DNA of 64,000 nucleotides, taken from Limosilactobacillus caecicola (GTDB lineage Bacteria > Bacillota > Bacilli > Lactobacillales > Lactobacillaceae). The notes under the pieces were generated by a model. The model was not told the origin of the DNA, searched no databases, and worked only from the letters and a program-made list of their open reading frames with translations. Positions within the stretch are counted from its first letter, which is position 1. Every line of letters begins with the position of its first letter. Made by a program: the position numbers and the translations under genes. The stretch spans positions 182,321 to 246,320 of the forward strand of contig NZ_CALPCI010000003.1 of the NCBI RefSeq assembly GCF_943192935.1, given 5' to 3'. Positions 9,360-17,871 of the stretch are shown here, piece by piece.

Positions 9360-10364
9360 CTACCCTCTTAAAATTTGCAAAATCCGCAGCGTTTGCTGTT
9401 CAGCAACGTTTTGAAAGTTAATATTTTGCTCTAACAGTTTGTGGGCTTCCAAAGTCACCTGACTGGCCTGAATTAATTGGTTCATCGAATACTTCATAAT
9501 CCCTTGACCAATAATCTGCTGCCATTGCTGAAAGTGCAGATTTTCGTTATCCGGTTGGGTCTTTAAGACCATCGCATCTCTCCAGACAAGCGCCATCAAG
9601 TCGAGCAGCAGCTGTTGGCGTTCCCGGTCCTTCGCTAATCCCTTCATCACCGTCTGGACATCAACAAAGGCCAGTGCGTCCCCATTGGTTAATTCCTTAA
9701 ACCACTGGATAACACTATCGCTCGCCTTGGCTAACCAGTCATCGGCTACCCATGCGGCCGCTTGGGACGCCGAATCGGTCAGACCATGAATGACGGTCCG
9801 TAAATATTCCGGAATTTCCCGGTCATTCAATTGCTGCGTAACCACTTCCGGGGCCAGCGGTTGTAATTCCACAATCTGGGTCCGTGACTGAATTGTGGGT
9901 AGGACTGCATTCTTATTGTTGGTCAGCATGAAAATGTAAATTCCCGGACCAGGTTCCTCAATAAACTTCAGGAGGCTGTTAGCTGCGCTGACGGTCATTT
10001 TGTCGGCGTCCTCAATCAGGAAGACTTTGCGTTGCCCTTCCATCCCGGATTTGGAAAATTCGGCCTTGAGGTGACGGATTTGGTCAACCTTGATTTGGCG
10101 ACCTTCCGCCTTAGCGACCACCACGTCCGGGTGGTTTCCAGAAAGGATCCGTTGACACTCCGAACAGGTTAAATCTGGTTGCCCAGCTTGCAAATGCGCG
10201 CAAAACAGGCAGAGTGCCAACCACTGGGCCAGGGCGTGTTTACCAGATCCGTTGGCACCGACAAATAAATAGGCGTGCGCGAGTTCGCCATTACTGATAA
10301 TTTGTTCAAACCGGTCCACAATCGCCGGTTGCAAATCTTTCGCTGTCAAGGAATGCTGACTCAC
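9360..10364 (-). CDS. holB: DNA polymerase III delta' subunit HolB
   Basis: 334-residue AAA+ clamp-loader subunit. A P-loop-like motif GANGSGKHALAQW (about residues 37-49) is followed by four zinc-module cysteines (CLFC...CSEC, about 52-74) and the sensor region FIEEPGPG. The Walker B is EDADKMT rather than DExx, as usual for delta'. It forms part of the clamp loader with the DnaX product encoded upstream in the same operon. Confidence 0.93.
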   Translation of the reverse strand: MSQHSLTAKDLQPAIVDRFEQIISNGELAHAYLFVGANGSGKHALAQWLALCLFCAHLQAGQPDLTCSECQRILSGNHPDVVVAKAEGRQIKVDQIRHLKAEFSKSGMEGQRKVFLIEDADKMTVSAANSLLKFIEEPGPGIYIFMLTNNKNAVLPTIQSRTQIVELQPLAPEVVTQQLNDREIPEYLRTVIHGLTDSASQAAAWVADDWLAKASDSVIQWFKELTNGDALAFVDVQTVMKGLAKDRERQQLLLDLMALVWRDAMVLKTQPDNENLHFQQWQQIIGQGIMKYSMNQLIQASQVTLEAHKLLEQNINFQNVAEQQTLRILQILRG

Positions 10365-10385
10365 GTTATCCCTCCAAAATCTCTC

Positions 10386-10706
10386 CTAAAAATGAACCAT
10401 CTTGTCCACTGGCAGGATGAAGATGGTGGCGCCACCAACTTGGACATGGATCGGCACGGAGTTGGCCGCATTATCAATGTAAGCCGTTGGTGTCATGTAT
10501 TCTTGCCGCGTCTTGGCATTTTCCTTAATGATCTCCAAAGTTTCGTCCACCCGATCATCATCAACCACGATCATAAAGGTGGTGTTGCCCTCGTGGAGGA
10601 ACCCACCGGAAGTGGCCAACTTCGTCACCCCGATCTTATTTTTAGCGAGGGCATCCCGCACCCGGTTGCTATCCTTCGGTTGCACAATTGCCATAATCAT
10701 TTTCAT
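10386..10706 (-). CDS. darA: Cyclic-di-AMP receptor DarA (PII-like)
   Basis: 106 residues with the PII-like fold: KMIMAIVQPKDSNRVRDALA at the start, then KLATSGGFLHEGNTTFMIV (residues about 30-48), the c-di-AMP-binding segment of DarA/PstA. It is a cytosolic trimer that senses cyclic di-AMP; targets vary. It sits between tmk and holB as in other Firmicutes, each gap under 25 bp. Confidence 0.92.
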   Translation of the reverse strand: MKMIMAIVQPKDSNRVRDALAKNKIGVTKLATSGGFLHEGNTTFMIVVDDDRVDETLEIIKENAKTRQEYMTPTAYIDNAANSVPIHVQVGGATIFILPVDKMVHF

Positions 10707-10720
10707 TGGTCATCTCTCCC

Positions 10721-11359
10721 TTACTTTAATTGTGGTAGGCGCTTTTCAATCACCCGTTGAGTTGCTGTAATGACTTTTGCTAATGGTTGGCTCGCATCCA
10801 CCGTCACGATCCGGTTCGGGTGACGCTTGGCCAAGGTCAGGTAGGCCCGCCGGACCTCCTGGTGGAAATGGAGCTGTTCCCGATCAAGGCGGTTAACCTG
10901 GTCTGAGCGGTGTTCGCTAATCCGGCGCAGACCCAGTGAGGATTCAATATCCAGATAAATCGTCAAATCCGGCAGTAACCCATGAATGGCAAATTGGTTT
11001 AATTCCCAGATGTCGTCGGCACCCAAATGCCGGCCACCACCTTGGTAGGCCACGGAGCTATCCACGTAGCGATCGCTCAACACGATTTTGCCCGCCCGTA
11101 AGGCTGGTTCGATGTCTTCGACAATGTGTTGCCGCCGGGCCGCCGCAAAGAGTAGCGCCTCAGTTCGGGGATCCATATTGGTATTTTGATCATCAAACAA
11201 GACGTCACGGATTTGTTCCGAAATCCGGTTGCCGCCCGGCTCCCGGGTTAGCAGTAACTGGTCAGCACCAACGCGGTCCTCTAACCACTGCTGAATGGCA
11301 TTCATGACACTGGTTTTTCCCGCGCCATCGGGTCCTTCAAATGATATAAACGTTCCCAT
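10721..11359 (-). CDS. tmk: Thymidylate kinase
   Basis: 212 residues. The P-loop FEGPDGAGKTSVMNA (residues 8-22), the LTREPGGNRISEQIR motif and LSDRYVDSSVAYQGG are characteristic of TMP kinase, which phosphorylates dTMP to dTDP. The start is preceded by an AAAGAGG stretch. It is within the dnaX-recR-tmk-holB operon. Confidence 0.95.
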   Translation of the reverse strand: MGTFISFEGPDGAGKTSVMNAIQQWLEDRVGADQLLLTREPGGNRISEQIRDVLFDDQNTNMDPRTEALLFAAARRQHIVEDIEPALRAGKIVLSDRYVDSSVAYQGGGRHLGADDIWELNQFAIHGLLPDLTIYLDIESSLGLRRISEHRSDQVNRLDREQLHFHQEVRRAYLTLAKRHPNRIVTVDASQPLAKVITATQRVIEKRLPQLK

Positions 11360-11371
11360 ATTAAACCTCTT

Positions 11372-11620
11372 TTAATGTTGGATAACCCCATCGTTCAAGT
11401 GACCGTGGGCGTGACGCCGCCGGGCCTTTTGGTACAGGTACATATACTTGCACTCTTGCAATTTGGTTCGTTCACTCAGTTCACTATCGACGTGACTTTC
11501 GTAAACTGCCCGTTCCGTCTCCCGCGCTTGGTCCCAACTGGCTTTTGTCGCATAAATCAGTTGCATCAAGTTCTGGTTACCGATTTTTAACATCCGGTGC
11601 GGGTCTGATTTAAACAGCAT
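11372..11620 (-). CDS. yaaL: YaaL-family small protein (DUF2508)
   Basis: 82-residue charged helical protein that matches the position and style of YaaL, found next to recR in Firmicutes: an N-terminal LIYATKASWDQARETERAV helix and a C-terminal YLYQKARRRHAHGH segment. The role is unknown. Its GGAG ribosome binding site lies inside the final codons of recR, suggesting coupled translation. Confidence 0.8.
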   Translation of the reverse strand: MLFKSDPHRMLKIGNQNLMQLIYATKASWDQARETERAVYESHVDSELSERTKLQECKYMYLYQKARRRHAHGHLNDGVIQH

Positions 11621-11622
11621 CC

Positions 11623-12222
11623 TTACATCTCCGTTCTTCCTTGAACCGCCTTAAAGAGGGTCACTTCGTCAGTATAATCAATATCCGCCCCCGCAGATAA
11701 ACCGTGGGCCAGCCGGGTAACTTTAATGCCAGCCGGCTTGAGGAGTTTGGCTAAATACTGGGCCGTCGTTTCGCCGTCCATGGAGGCATTCGTCGCGATG
11801 ATCACTTCTTTGACTTCGGAGTGCTTCTTCAGCCGTTCAATTAATGACGGAATGTTGATATCCATTGGTCCCGTCCCTTCACTTGGGGAAATGGTCCCGT
11901 GAAGGACGTGGTAAAGACCATGATATTCATTCATCCGCTCCATTGCCATAATGTCCCGGGAATTTTCGACCACGATAATCGTGCTTTGGTCCCGACTCTT
12001 GTCCTGACAAATCGGACACGGGTCGTCTTCTGTGATATTGCCACAAATGGAACAATAATGAAGGTCCTTCTTCACCGCAATGAGGGCTTTGGAAAAGTCT
12101 TGGACGTCCTCATCCTCCATGCCAATGGTAAAGAAAGCTAAGCGTGTCGCCGTTTTCTCACCGATCCCCGGCAATTTCATATAGCTCGCGATTAGCTTCG
12201 CAATTGGTTCAGGATATTGCAT
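11623..12222 (-). CDS. recR: Recombination mediator RecR
   Basis: 199 residues, the family's usual length. It has a helix-hairpin-helix N-terminus ([17 protein letters not shown]), a four-cysteine zinc finger ([16 protein letters not shown], about residues 57-72) and a TOPRIM domain with [13 protein letters not shown]. RecR with RecO loads RecA on SSB-coated gaps. It follows ybaB by 3 bp. Confidence 0.96.
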   Translation of the reverse strand: MQYPEPIAKLIASYMKLPGIGEKTATRLAFFTIGMEDEDVQDFSKALIAVKKDLHYCSICGNITEDDPCPICQDKSRDQSTIIVVENSRDIMAMERMNEYHGLYHVLHGTISPSEGTGPMDINIPSLIERLKKHSEVKEVIIATNASMDGETTAQYLAKLLKPAGIKVTRLAHGLSAGADIDYTDEVTLFKAVQGRTEM

Positions 12223-12225
12223 TGC

Positions 12226-12540
12226 TTACATCCCTAATCCCTTAGTGTACTTGCCAAGCTTTTGTTGGGTCGCGTCATCAACCTTTTTGAGGCCATCGTT
12301 AATGGCGGCCATCACGAGGTCAGTCAGCATATCCACGTCATCGGGGTCGACTGCTTCCGGCTTGATCTTTAAGTCGACTAATTTCTTGTCACCAGTAAAT
12401 TTGGCGGTCACCATGTCATCTGGTGCCGTCCCTTCAAATTCTTGGGCGGTCAGTTCTTGTTGTTCGGCCATCATTTGCTTTTGCATTTTTTGGGCCTGCT
12501 TCATCATTTGTTGCATATTCATACCGTTCATTCCACGCAT
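12226..12540 (-). CDS. ybaB: YbaB/EbfC nucleoid-associated protein
   Basis: 104 residues with a Met/Gln-rich N-terminal helix ([20 protein letters not shown]) and the [21 protein letters not shown]-terminal region typical of YbaB/EbfC, a dimeric DNA-binding protein. It lies between dnaX and recR, the conserved order. Confidence 0.95.
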   Translation of the reverse strand: MRGMNGMNMQQMMKQAQKMQKQMMAEQQELTAQEFEGTAPDDMVTAKFTGDKKLVDLKIKPEAVDPDDVDMLTDLVMAAINDGLKKVDDATQQKLGKYTKGLGM

Positions 12541-12558
12541 TGTTTTGTTCTCCTTTAA

Positions 12559-14277
12559 TTAATCGTCTTTAATTTCTACATCGTCCGTCCCAAACATTTT
12601 TTGGGCCTGACTAACAATTTGCTCATGTGCCTTTTCCTGCGGCTGTTTGATTGGGTCCGCCACCTTTTTGTCCTGGTGGTGGTCAAAGTAGCCCCGATCA
12701 GCTAAAAAGTCATGCCGGATTTGGGGCCACTTGGCACTCGGCACAAAGGTGACGTGCCGCTCGCTACCAGTGATCTTTTCCATTCCCTGATTGATATCAT
12801 CAGCGAGGTTCCCCACCGAAGCCTTTTGCAGCAAAAAGCCGTTGTCAAATGAGACCACGACGCCATCTGGGCTGGCCGCGACCGGTTTGGATAATTCAAT
12901 CAGTGACCGGTAGGCCGGATTGAGCATGTTTAAAATGTCTGGCCACATGTCTTGCAAATCCACCAGGTCTTGCTTGGTGGCATGGTCAAGAATTTGATAA
13001 ACCTGTTCCAGGTTAATCCGGACCGGCGGGGTTTTACTCGTGTCCGCTTGTCGCCGTGGAGTCTTTTTAGCACTGACCGGTGCTGCTGCCGGTTGACTTT
13101 GCAGCTTTTGGATCAGCTGCTGGAGCTCTTGAACTTGCCCCCTGAGTTGGTCCATTTCCTTTTGGGAAGCCTGGTCAACCTGTGGTTGCTGGTCAGTGGC
13201 CTGGCTCAACCGAATCGTCAGAACTTCTAGATAAACGTCAGGGTGGGTGGTGAACCGCATCTCATCTTGAATTTGGTTCAAAATATCAATCATTTGATAC
13301 ATCAACTGGGCGCTGGCCAACTGACTGAGTTCATCAAAATCACTGGTTTGCAAACCCGTGGTTTCAACGCTCAACAACTCCGGTGATTCTTGGTATAGCA
13401 AGATATCACGGATAAATGAGATCAGGTCTTCAATAAAACGTTGGCCATCTTTACCCTGTCCCAGAATTTGGCCCATCGTTTTCAGTGCTTCCGGCCCCTG
13501 GTGTTGGACCACCTGCTTAAAGTAGGTCAGCAACAACTGTTTGGTGACACTACCGGTGACTAGCAAGGCGTCATCTAATTTGACGTTGTCATCACTAAAT
13601 GACAGGACCTGGTCCAGGATACTCAGAGCATCCCGCATGCCCCCTTCGGCAGCGTTGGCGATCACCCACAAGGCCTTTTCCTCATATTGGAAACCCTTTT
13701 GGTCCAAAATATACTTCATCCGCTCAAAGGTGTCCTGAGCAGATATACGGTGAAAATCAAACCGCTGGACCCGACTCAGGATGGTCAGAGGAATCTTGTG
13801 GGGCTCGGTCGTCGCCAAAATAAAAATCACGTTGGCCGGTGGCTCCTCCAAAGTCTTCAACAGGGCATTAAACGCCCCGGTAGAGAGCATATGGACTTCA
13901 TCAATGATGTAAACCTTATAATCCGCTTGGGTGGGTGCATACTTGGCTTTATCGCGAATGTCCCGGATTTCTTCGACCCCATTATTGGAAGCCGCATCGA
14001 TTTCGATGACATCGTTCAGGGTGCCGGCAGTAATCGCTTTGCAGGTCTCACACTCATTGCAGGGTTCACCATCTTTTTGGTGGTGACAATTCACCGCCTT
14101 GGCAAAGATCTTCGCGGCCGAAGTTTTCCCGGTCCCCCGTGGACCAGCAAAGAGGTAGGCATGGCTAATCTGGTTCGTAATGATGGCATTTTTTAATGTC
14201 TGGGTAATGACCTCTTGACCCACAACGTCAGCAAACCGTTGCGGTCGCCACACCCGATACAATGCTTGATAGCTCAT
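12559..14277 (-). CDS. dnaX: DNA polymerase III gamma/tau subunit DnaX
   Basis: 572 residues from the ATG at 14277. An upstream in-frame ATG exists, but AAGGAGGAAT sits directly before the MSYQALYRVWRPQRF start. It has the P-loop GPRGTGKTSAAK, a zinc module CHHQKDGEPCNECETC, the Walker B IDEVHMLS and the sensor region EEPPANVIF. The C-terminal third (Gln-rich, then KKTPRR, then a tau-like domain) makes it full-length tau. It leads the replication and recombination operon that also encodes HolB. Confidence 0.96.
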   Translation of the reverse strand: MSYQALYRVWRPQRFADVVGQEVITQTLKNAIITNQISHAYLFAGPRGTGKTSAAKIFAKAVNCHHQKDGEPCNECETCKAITAGTLNDVIEIDAASNNGVEEIRDIRDKAKYAPTQADYKVYIIDEVHMLSTGAFNALLKTLEEPPANVIFILATTEPHKIPLTILSRVQRFDFHRISAQDTFERMKYILDQKGFQYEEKALWVIANAAEGGMRDALSILDQVLSFSDDNVKLDDALLVTGSVTKQLLLTYFKQVVQHQGPEALKTMGQILGQGKDGQRFIEDLISFIRDILLYQESPELLSVETTGLQTSDFDELSQLASAQLMYQMIDILNQIQDEMRFTTHPDVYLEVLTIRLSQATDQQPQVDQASQKEMDQLRGQVQELQQLIQKLQSQPAAAPVSAKKTPRRQADTSKTPPVRINLEQVYQILDHATKQDLVDLQDMWPDILNMLNPAYRSLIELSKPVAASPDGVVVSFDNGFLLQKASVGNLADDINQGMEKITGSERHVTFVPSAKWPQIRHDFLADRGYFDHHQDKKVADPIKQPQEKAHEQIVSQAQKMFGTDDVEIKDD

Positions 14278-14312
14278 ATAATTCCTCCTTGGATCCAACA
14301 CATCTGCTAAAC

Positions 14313-14341
14313 ATTATACTAGGTTTTCTAAGTGCATTAAA
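14313..14341 (-). promoter_or_regulatory. dnaX operon promoter
   Basis: TATAAT (14313-14318, minus strand) with TTTAAT 17 bp upstream (14336-14341). The distance to the dnaX start is about 36 bp. The -35 is imperfect. Confidence 0.6.
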
Positions 14342-14370
14342 AGCGAAAATGAGCGCTTAAAAATAATATT

Positions 14371-14397
14371 AAAAAAGACTGGACAACGCCAGCCTTT
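14371..14397 (-). terminator. Terminator of SRP RNA gene
   Basis: On the minus strand GGCTGGCGTTGTCCAGTC forms a short stem followed by TTTTTT, directly after the SRP RNA 3' end. Confidence 0.8.
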
Positions 14398-14399
14398 CA

Positions 14400-14508
14400 A
14401 ATTGATTGCTAATAAACTTAGAGCACAAAACACATCAAACTTAGTGCTGCTTCCTTCCGGACCTGACACGGTTCGTAAGCGTGTCCTTGCTCTAAGGCCT
14501 TACGGCAA
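14400..14508 (-). ncRNA. ffs: Signal recognition particle RNA (small bacterial type)
   Basis: The minus strand contains the hallmark GTCAGGTCCGGAAGGAAGCA (the Ffh-binding asymmetric loop and GGAA tetraloop region). Flanking TTAGAGCA and TGCTCTAA pair to extend the hairpin. Outer TTGC/GCAA pairing suggests ends near 14402 and 14507. With Ffh it targets nascent membrane proteins. A TATGAT -10 lies at 14514-14519. The position between tadA and dnaX is typical. Ends are approximate. Confidence 0.93.
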
Positions 14509-14539
14509 ATAACATCATACACTATTTCGAAATGAAAAA

Positions 14540-15043
14540 CTAGTCTTGGCCACGAAATCTTTTTCGTTTAGAATTTTTTCGTCGCCGGCGAATCGCCCGA
14601 AAAAAATTTTTGAGCATTTGGCTGCATTCATTTTCTAATAGCCCGGCGTGGACCACCACCTGATGGTTCAACCGGTCGTCATTTAAAAGAGTATACAAGC
14701 TATCAACCGCCCCGGCTTTAGGATCCGGGGCCGCATAGTAGACATTGGCCAGTCGGGAATTAATGATGGCCCCACTACACATAATGCACGGTTCTAACGT
14801 CACGTATAAGTCACAGTCTTCCAACCGCCAGCTATGAAGTGCGTCACACGCTTCCATAATTGCCAGAATTTCGGCGTGGTAAACGGCCTGCTGGTATTTT
14901 TCCCGCATATTATGTCCGGCCCCGATGATTTGCCCGTCTTTGACAACGACTGCCCCAATTGGCACCTCACCCAGCAATTCGGCTTGGTGGGCCTGGTCAA
15001 TGGCTGCCCGCATAAATTGTTCATGTTGGTCACCAGCTAACAT
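14540..15043 (-). CDS. tadA: tRNA adenosine(34) deaminase TadA
   Basis: The deaminase core carries the zinc ligands and catalytic Glu in AVYHAEILAI (HAE) and LEPCIMCSGAI (PCxxC). TadA converts A34 to inosine in tRNA-Arg(ACG). The frame is open to 15094 (184 residues), but the ATG at 15043 (MLAGDQHEQFMRAAI, 167 residues) fits the family's length and has GGGAGG upstream, albeit 12 bases away. The tail is very basic (RRRRKNSKRKRFR). It lies just upstream of the SRP RNA gene. Confidence 0.92.
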   Translation of the reverse strand: MLAGDQHEQFMRAAIDQAHQAELLGEVPIGAVVVKDGQIIGAGHNMREKYQQAVYHAEILAIMEACDALHSWRLEDCDLYVTLEPCIMCSGAIINSRLANVYYAAPDPKAGAVDSLYTLLNDDRLNHQVVVHAGLLENECSQMLKNFFRAIRRRRKNSKRKRFRGQD

Positions 15044-15186
15044 CTCAAATTGTTGCCTCCCTTCCACACATTGTGGTGGTCTTTTTTCTATCATAACCGA
15101 AATTTACCTCATGAACAAAAGCATGCGCAATTTTTCAGACATCAAACCTAATTTAAAAATTTTAAAATTACTTCAGAGCCGCCCCA

Positions 15187-15234
15187 CCACTACATGTGGT
15201 AGTTTGCTGCTTAGCAAAACACAATATCTGCCGT
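15187..15234 (+). promoter_or_regulatory. Tandem NrdR boxes upstream of nrdH
   Basis: Two 16-bp elements, CCACTACATGTGGTAG (15187-15202) and ACACAATATCTGCCGT (15219-15234), resemble the published NrdR box (ACACWATATATWGTGT), sharing the C-A-AT-T core. Their centres are 32 bp apart, three helical turns, the spacing known for NrdR box pairs. They lie just upstream of the nrdH promoter. Confidence 0.7.
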
Positions 15235-15242
15235 TTTTTGAA

Positions 15243-15270
15243 TTGATTTTTGTCCCAAAACGACTATACT
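15243..15270 (+). promoter_or_regulatory. nrdH promoter
   Basis: TTGATT (15243-15248), a 16-bp spacer and TATACT (15265-15270). A purine-rich GAGGGGGAAA ribosome binding site precedes nrdH. Confidence 0.75.
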
Positions 15271-15321
15271 AGAAAACATCAATTCAGATGAGATTGCTCA
15301 TCTCACGAGGGGGAAATTAAA

Positions 15322-15543
15322 ATGGTAACCGTCTTTTCAAAAAATAATTGTGTCCAATGCAAAATGACCAAAATGTTTCTTAAGCAACACAACGTTAGCT
15401 TTGTGGAACATAACATTGATGAACAACCAGAATTCATCGACCACTTAAAAGCGGCTGGTTTTAAAGCTACACCGGTCGTTAAATTACCAAATGGTGACGC
15501 TTTTTCCGGGTTCCGTCCTGACATGTTGAAGCAACTGGCCTAA
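15322..15543 (+). CDS. nrdH: NrdH glutaredoxin-like redoxin
   Basis: 73 residues. The redox motif CVQC (FSKNNCVQCKMTKMFL, residues 11-14) and the C-terminal FSGFRPDMLKQL are NrdH signatures. NrdH is reduced by thioredoxin reductase and re-reduces the class Ib ribonucleotide reductase NrdE. It is the first gene of the nrdH-nrdE-nrdF cluster and is separated from nrdE by a terminator-like hairpin. No nrdI is in the window. Confidence 0.95.
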   Translation: MVTVFSKNNCVQCKMTKMFLKQHNVSFVEHNIDEQPEFIDHLKAAGFKATPVVKLPNGDAFSGFRPDMLKQLA

Positions 15544-15568
15544 GCAAGTTCCTTAGCATGGTGGTACG

Positions 15569-15604
15569 ACAGGCACTTCTTTCGTTAGGTGCCTGTTTTC
15601 TTTT
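15569..15604 (+). terminator. Terminator/attenuator between nrdH and nrdE
   Basis: ACAGGCAC (15569-15576) pairs perfectly with GTGCCTGT (15589-15596), followed by TTTTCTTTT. It lies inside the nrd cluster only 40 bp before nrdE, where no clear separate promoter is seen. It probably gives partial termination, making nrdH more abundant than nrdEF. Confidence 0.75.
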
Positions 15605-15644
15605 GCAATATAACATCTAACATTTGATAAGAAAGTGAGAAATT

Positions 15645-17816
15645 ATGGCGCTATCAGATATCGACTTAACCAAGGTTAAATACTTTGATTACAATAATGA
15701 AATTAACATTCCGAAAGATGGTCAAATTCAACTTGATAAAGACAAGCTGGCCCTCGACGACTTCATTAAAAATAACGTGCAACCAAACACGAAACGTTTT
15801 GCTTCGGTCCAAGAACGGCTAAATTGGTTAATCGACAATGATTATATTGAAGAAGGGTTTATTCGTCAGTACAGTCCAGCATTTATCGACCGGCTCTACG
15901 ATTATTTAAAATCACAAAACTTCCATTTTCATTCCTTCATGGCGGCCTACAAATTCTATGCCCAATATGCCTTGCGGACCAATGACAAGGAATCTTATTT
16001 AGAAAATTACATTGACCGGGTTGCTATGAACGCCCTGTTCCTTGCCAACGGGAACGAAGACTTAGCAATGGATCTCGCCCATGAATTAATTCACCAGCGC
16101 TACCAACCGGCCACCCCAACCTTTTTAAACGTCGGTCGGAAACGCCGGGGCGAATTTGTCTCTTGCTTTGAAATTCAAACGACCGACAACATGAACACCA
16201 TTGGTCGGACTATCAATTCCGCCCTCCAACTTTCCAAGATTGGTGGTGGGGTCGGCATTAACCTGACCAACCTCCGGGAAGCCGGCGCCCCAATCAAAAA
16301 GATTAAGGGTGCAGCTAGCGGGGTAGTGCCCGTCATGAAGTTGCTGGAAGACGCCTTTTCATACTCCAACCAACTGGGCCAACGTCAAGGGGCCGGTGTG
16401 GTTTACCTGAGTGTTTTCCATCCCGACATTATCGAATTTTTGGCGGCGAAAAAGGAAAACGCCGACGAAAAGATTCGTTTAAAGACCCTTTCTTTAGGGG
16501 TGACCGTTCCCGACAAGTTTTATGAACTGGTCGAAAAGGACGAAGACATGTACCTCTTCAGTCCTTATGATGTCGAACGGGTTTACGGCGAACCATTTGC
16601 CTACGTGGACATCACCAAGGAATATGACAACATGGTGGCCAATGACGAAATCACTAAAAAGAAGATTAACGCCCGGGAACTCGAAGACGAAATCTCCAAG
16701 CTCCAGCAGGAATCTGGCTACCCATACATCGTCAATATCGATACTGAAAACCGCGCCAACCCAATTGATGGCAAAATCATCATGAGTAACCTCTGTTCAG
16801 AAATTGCCCAAGTTCAAAAGCCATCCGTGGTCAATGATGACCAATCCTACCAAGAGTTAGGAACCGACGTTTCATGTAACCTAGGTTCTACCAACATCGC
16901 CAATATGATGGAAACCCCCGATTTTGGTAAGTCGATTCGGGCAATTACCCGTGGTCTCACCCATATTTCTGATATCGAAGAATTAACGGTGGTGCCATCC
17001 ATCAAACTTGGTAATGATCGTTCCCACGCCATTGGTCTGGGTGCGATGGGACTGCACGGTTACCTGGCCAAGCACCATATTCAATACGGTTCACCCGTGG
17101 CACTCGAATTCACGAGTGTTTACTTCATGCTCTTAAATTACTGGACACTAGTGGCCTCCAATGAAATCGCCACTGAACGACACGAAACCTTTGCGGACTT
17201 TGACAAGAGTGCATACGCTGACGGCAGTTACTTTGACAAGTACGTCACCAAGGACTGGGGTCCTCAATCTGAGACGGTCAAGGAACTGTTTAAGGGCATC
17301 TTTATTCCTGGCATTGAAGATTGGCAAAAGCTGAAGCAAACGGTGATGGAAAACGGCCTGTACAATGCTTACCGTCTTGCGGTCGCACCAAACGGTTCTA
17401 CCTCGTACATTGGTGACTCCACTTCAAGTCTGCACCCGATCATCAATAAGATCGAAGAACGCCAGGAAAAGATGATTGGTAAGATCTACTACCCGGCCCC
17501 GTACCTCAGCAATGACACCATGCCATATTACAAATCAGCCTACGATACTGATATGCGTTCCGTCATTGACACTTACGCGGCCGCCCAGGAACATGTTGAC
17601 CAATCATTATCAATGACCCTCTTTATGCGTTCCACGATCCCAGAAGGGCTCTACGAATGGAAGAATGGCCGCACCAACAAGATGACGACCCGGGACCTCA
17701 ATATTCTCCGGCACTATGCTTACCAAAAGGGAATTAAGTCCATCTATTACATCCGGACATTTACTGATGATCAGGATGAAATTGGAGCCAACCAATGTGA
17801 AAGTTGCGTTATTTAG
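15645..17816 (+). CDS. nrdE: Class Ib ribonucleoside-diphosphate reductase alpha subunit NrdE
   Basis: 723 residues, the normal NrdE length, without an ATP-cone. Active-site elements are GEFVSCFEIQ (first redox Cys), SNLCSEIAQ (Asn, thiyl-radical Cys, Glu), a second Cys in TDVSCNLGSTN, and the C-terminal tail NQCESCVI, whose cysteines exchange with NrdH. It reduces ribonucleoside diphosphates to deoxyribonucleotides. NrdF follows after 55 bp. Confidence 0.97.
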   Translation: MALSDIDLTKVKYFDYNNEINIPKDGQIQLDKDKLALDDFIKNNVQPNTKRFASVQERLNWLIDNDYIEEGFIRQYSPAFIDRLYDYLKSQNFHFHSFMAAYKFYAQYALRTNDKESYLENYIDRVAMNALFLANGNEDLAMDLAHELIHQRYQPATPTFLNVGRKRRGEFVSCFEIQTTDNMNTIGRTINSALQLSKIGGGVGINLTNLREAGAPIKKIKGAASGVVPVMKLLEDAFSYSNQLGQRQGAGVVYLSVFHPDIIEFLAAKKENADEKIRLKTLSLGVTVPDKFYELVEKDEDMYLFSPYDVERVYGEPFAYVDITKEYDNMVANDEITKKKINARELEDEISKLQQESGYPYIVNIDTENRANPIDGKIIMSNLCSEIAQVQKPSVVNDDQSYQELGTDVSCNLGSTNIANMMETPDFGKSIRAITRGLTHISDIEELTVVPSIKLGNDRSHAIGLGAMGLHGYLAKHHIQYGSPVALEFTSVYFMLLNYWTLVASNEIATERHETFADFDKSAYADGSYFDKYVTKDWGPQSETVKELFKGIFIPGIEDWQKLKQTVMENGLYNAYRLAVAPNGSTSYIGDSTSSLHPIINKIEERQEKMIGKIYYPAPYLSNDTMPYYKSAYDTDMRSVIDTYAAAQEHVDQSLSMTLFMRSTIPEGLYEWKNGRTNKMTTRDLNILRHYAYQKGIKSIYYIRTFTDDQDEIGANQCESCVI

Positions 17817-17871
17817 TGAAAACGGTATACTTATTAGGTATTTATACGTTTAATATATAAGGAGATCGGCA

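Noticed and set aside
13060..13072. Programmed frameshift in dnaX at TAAAAAG
   Set aside because: The slippery site is T AAA AAG rather than A AAA AAG, and no obvious stimulatory hairpin or internal SD was noted; the tau frame is simply open.
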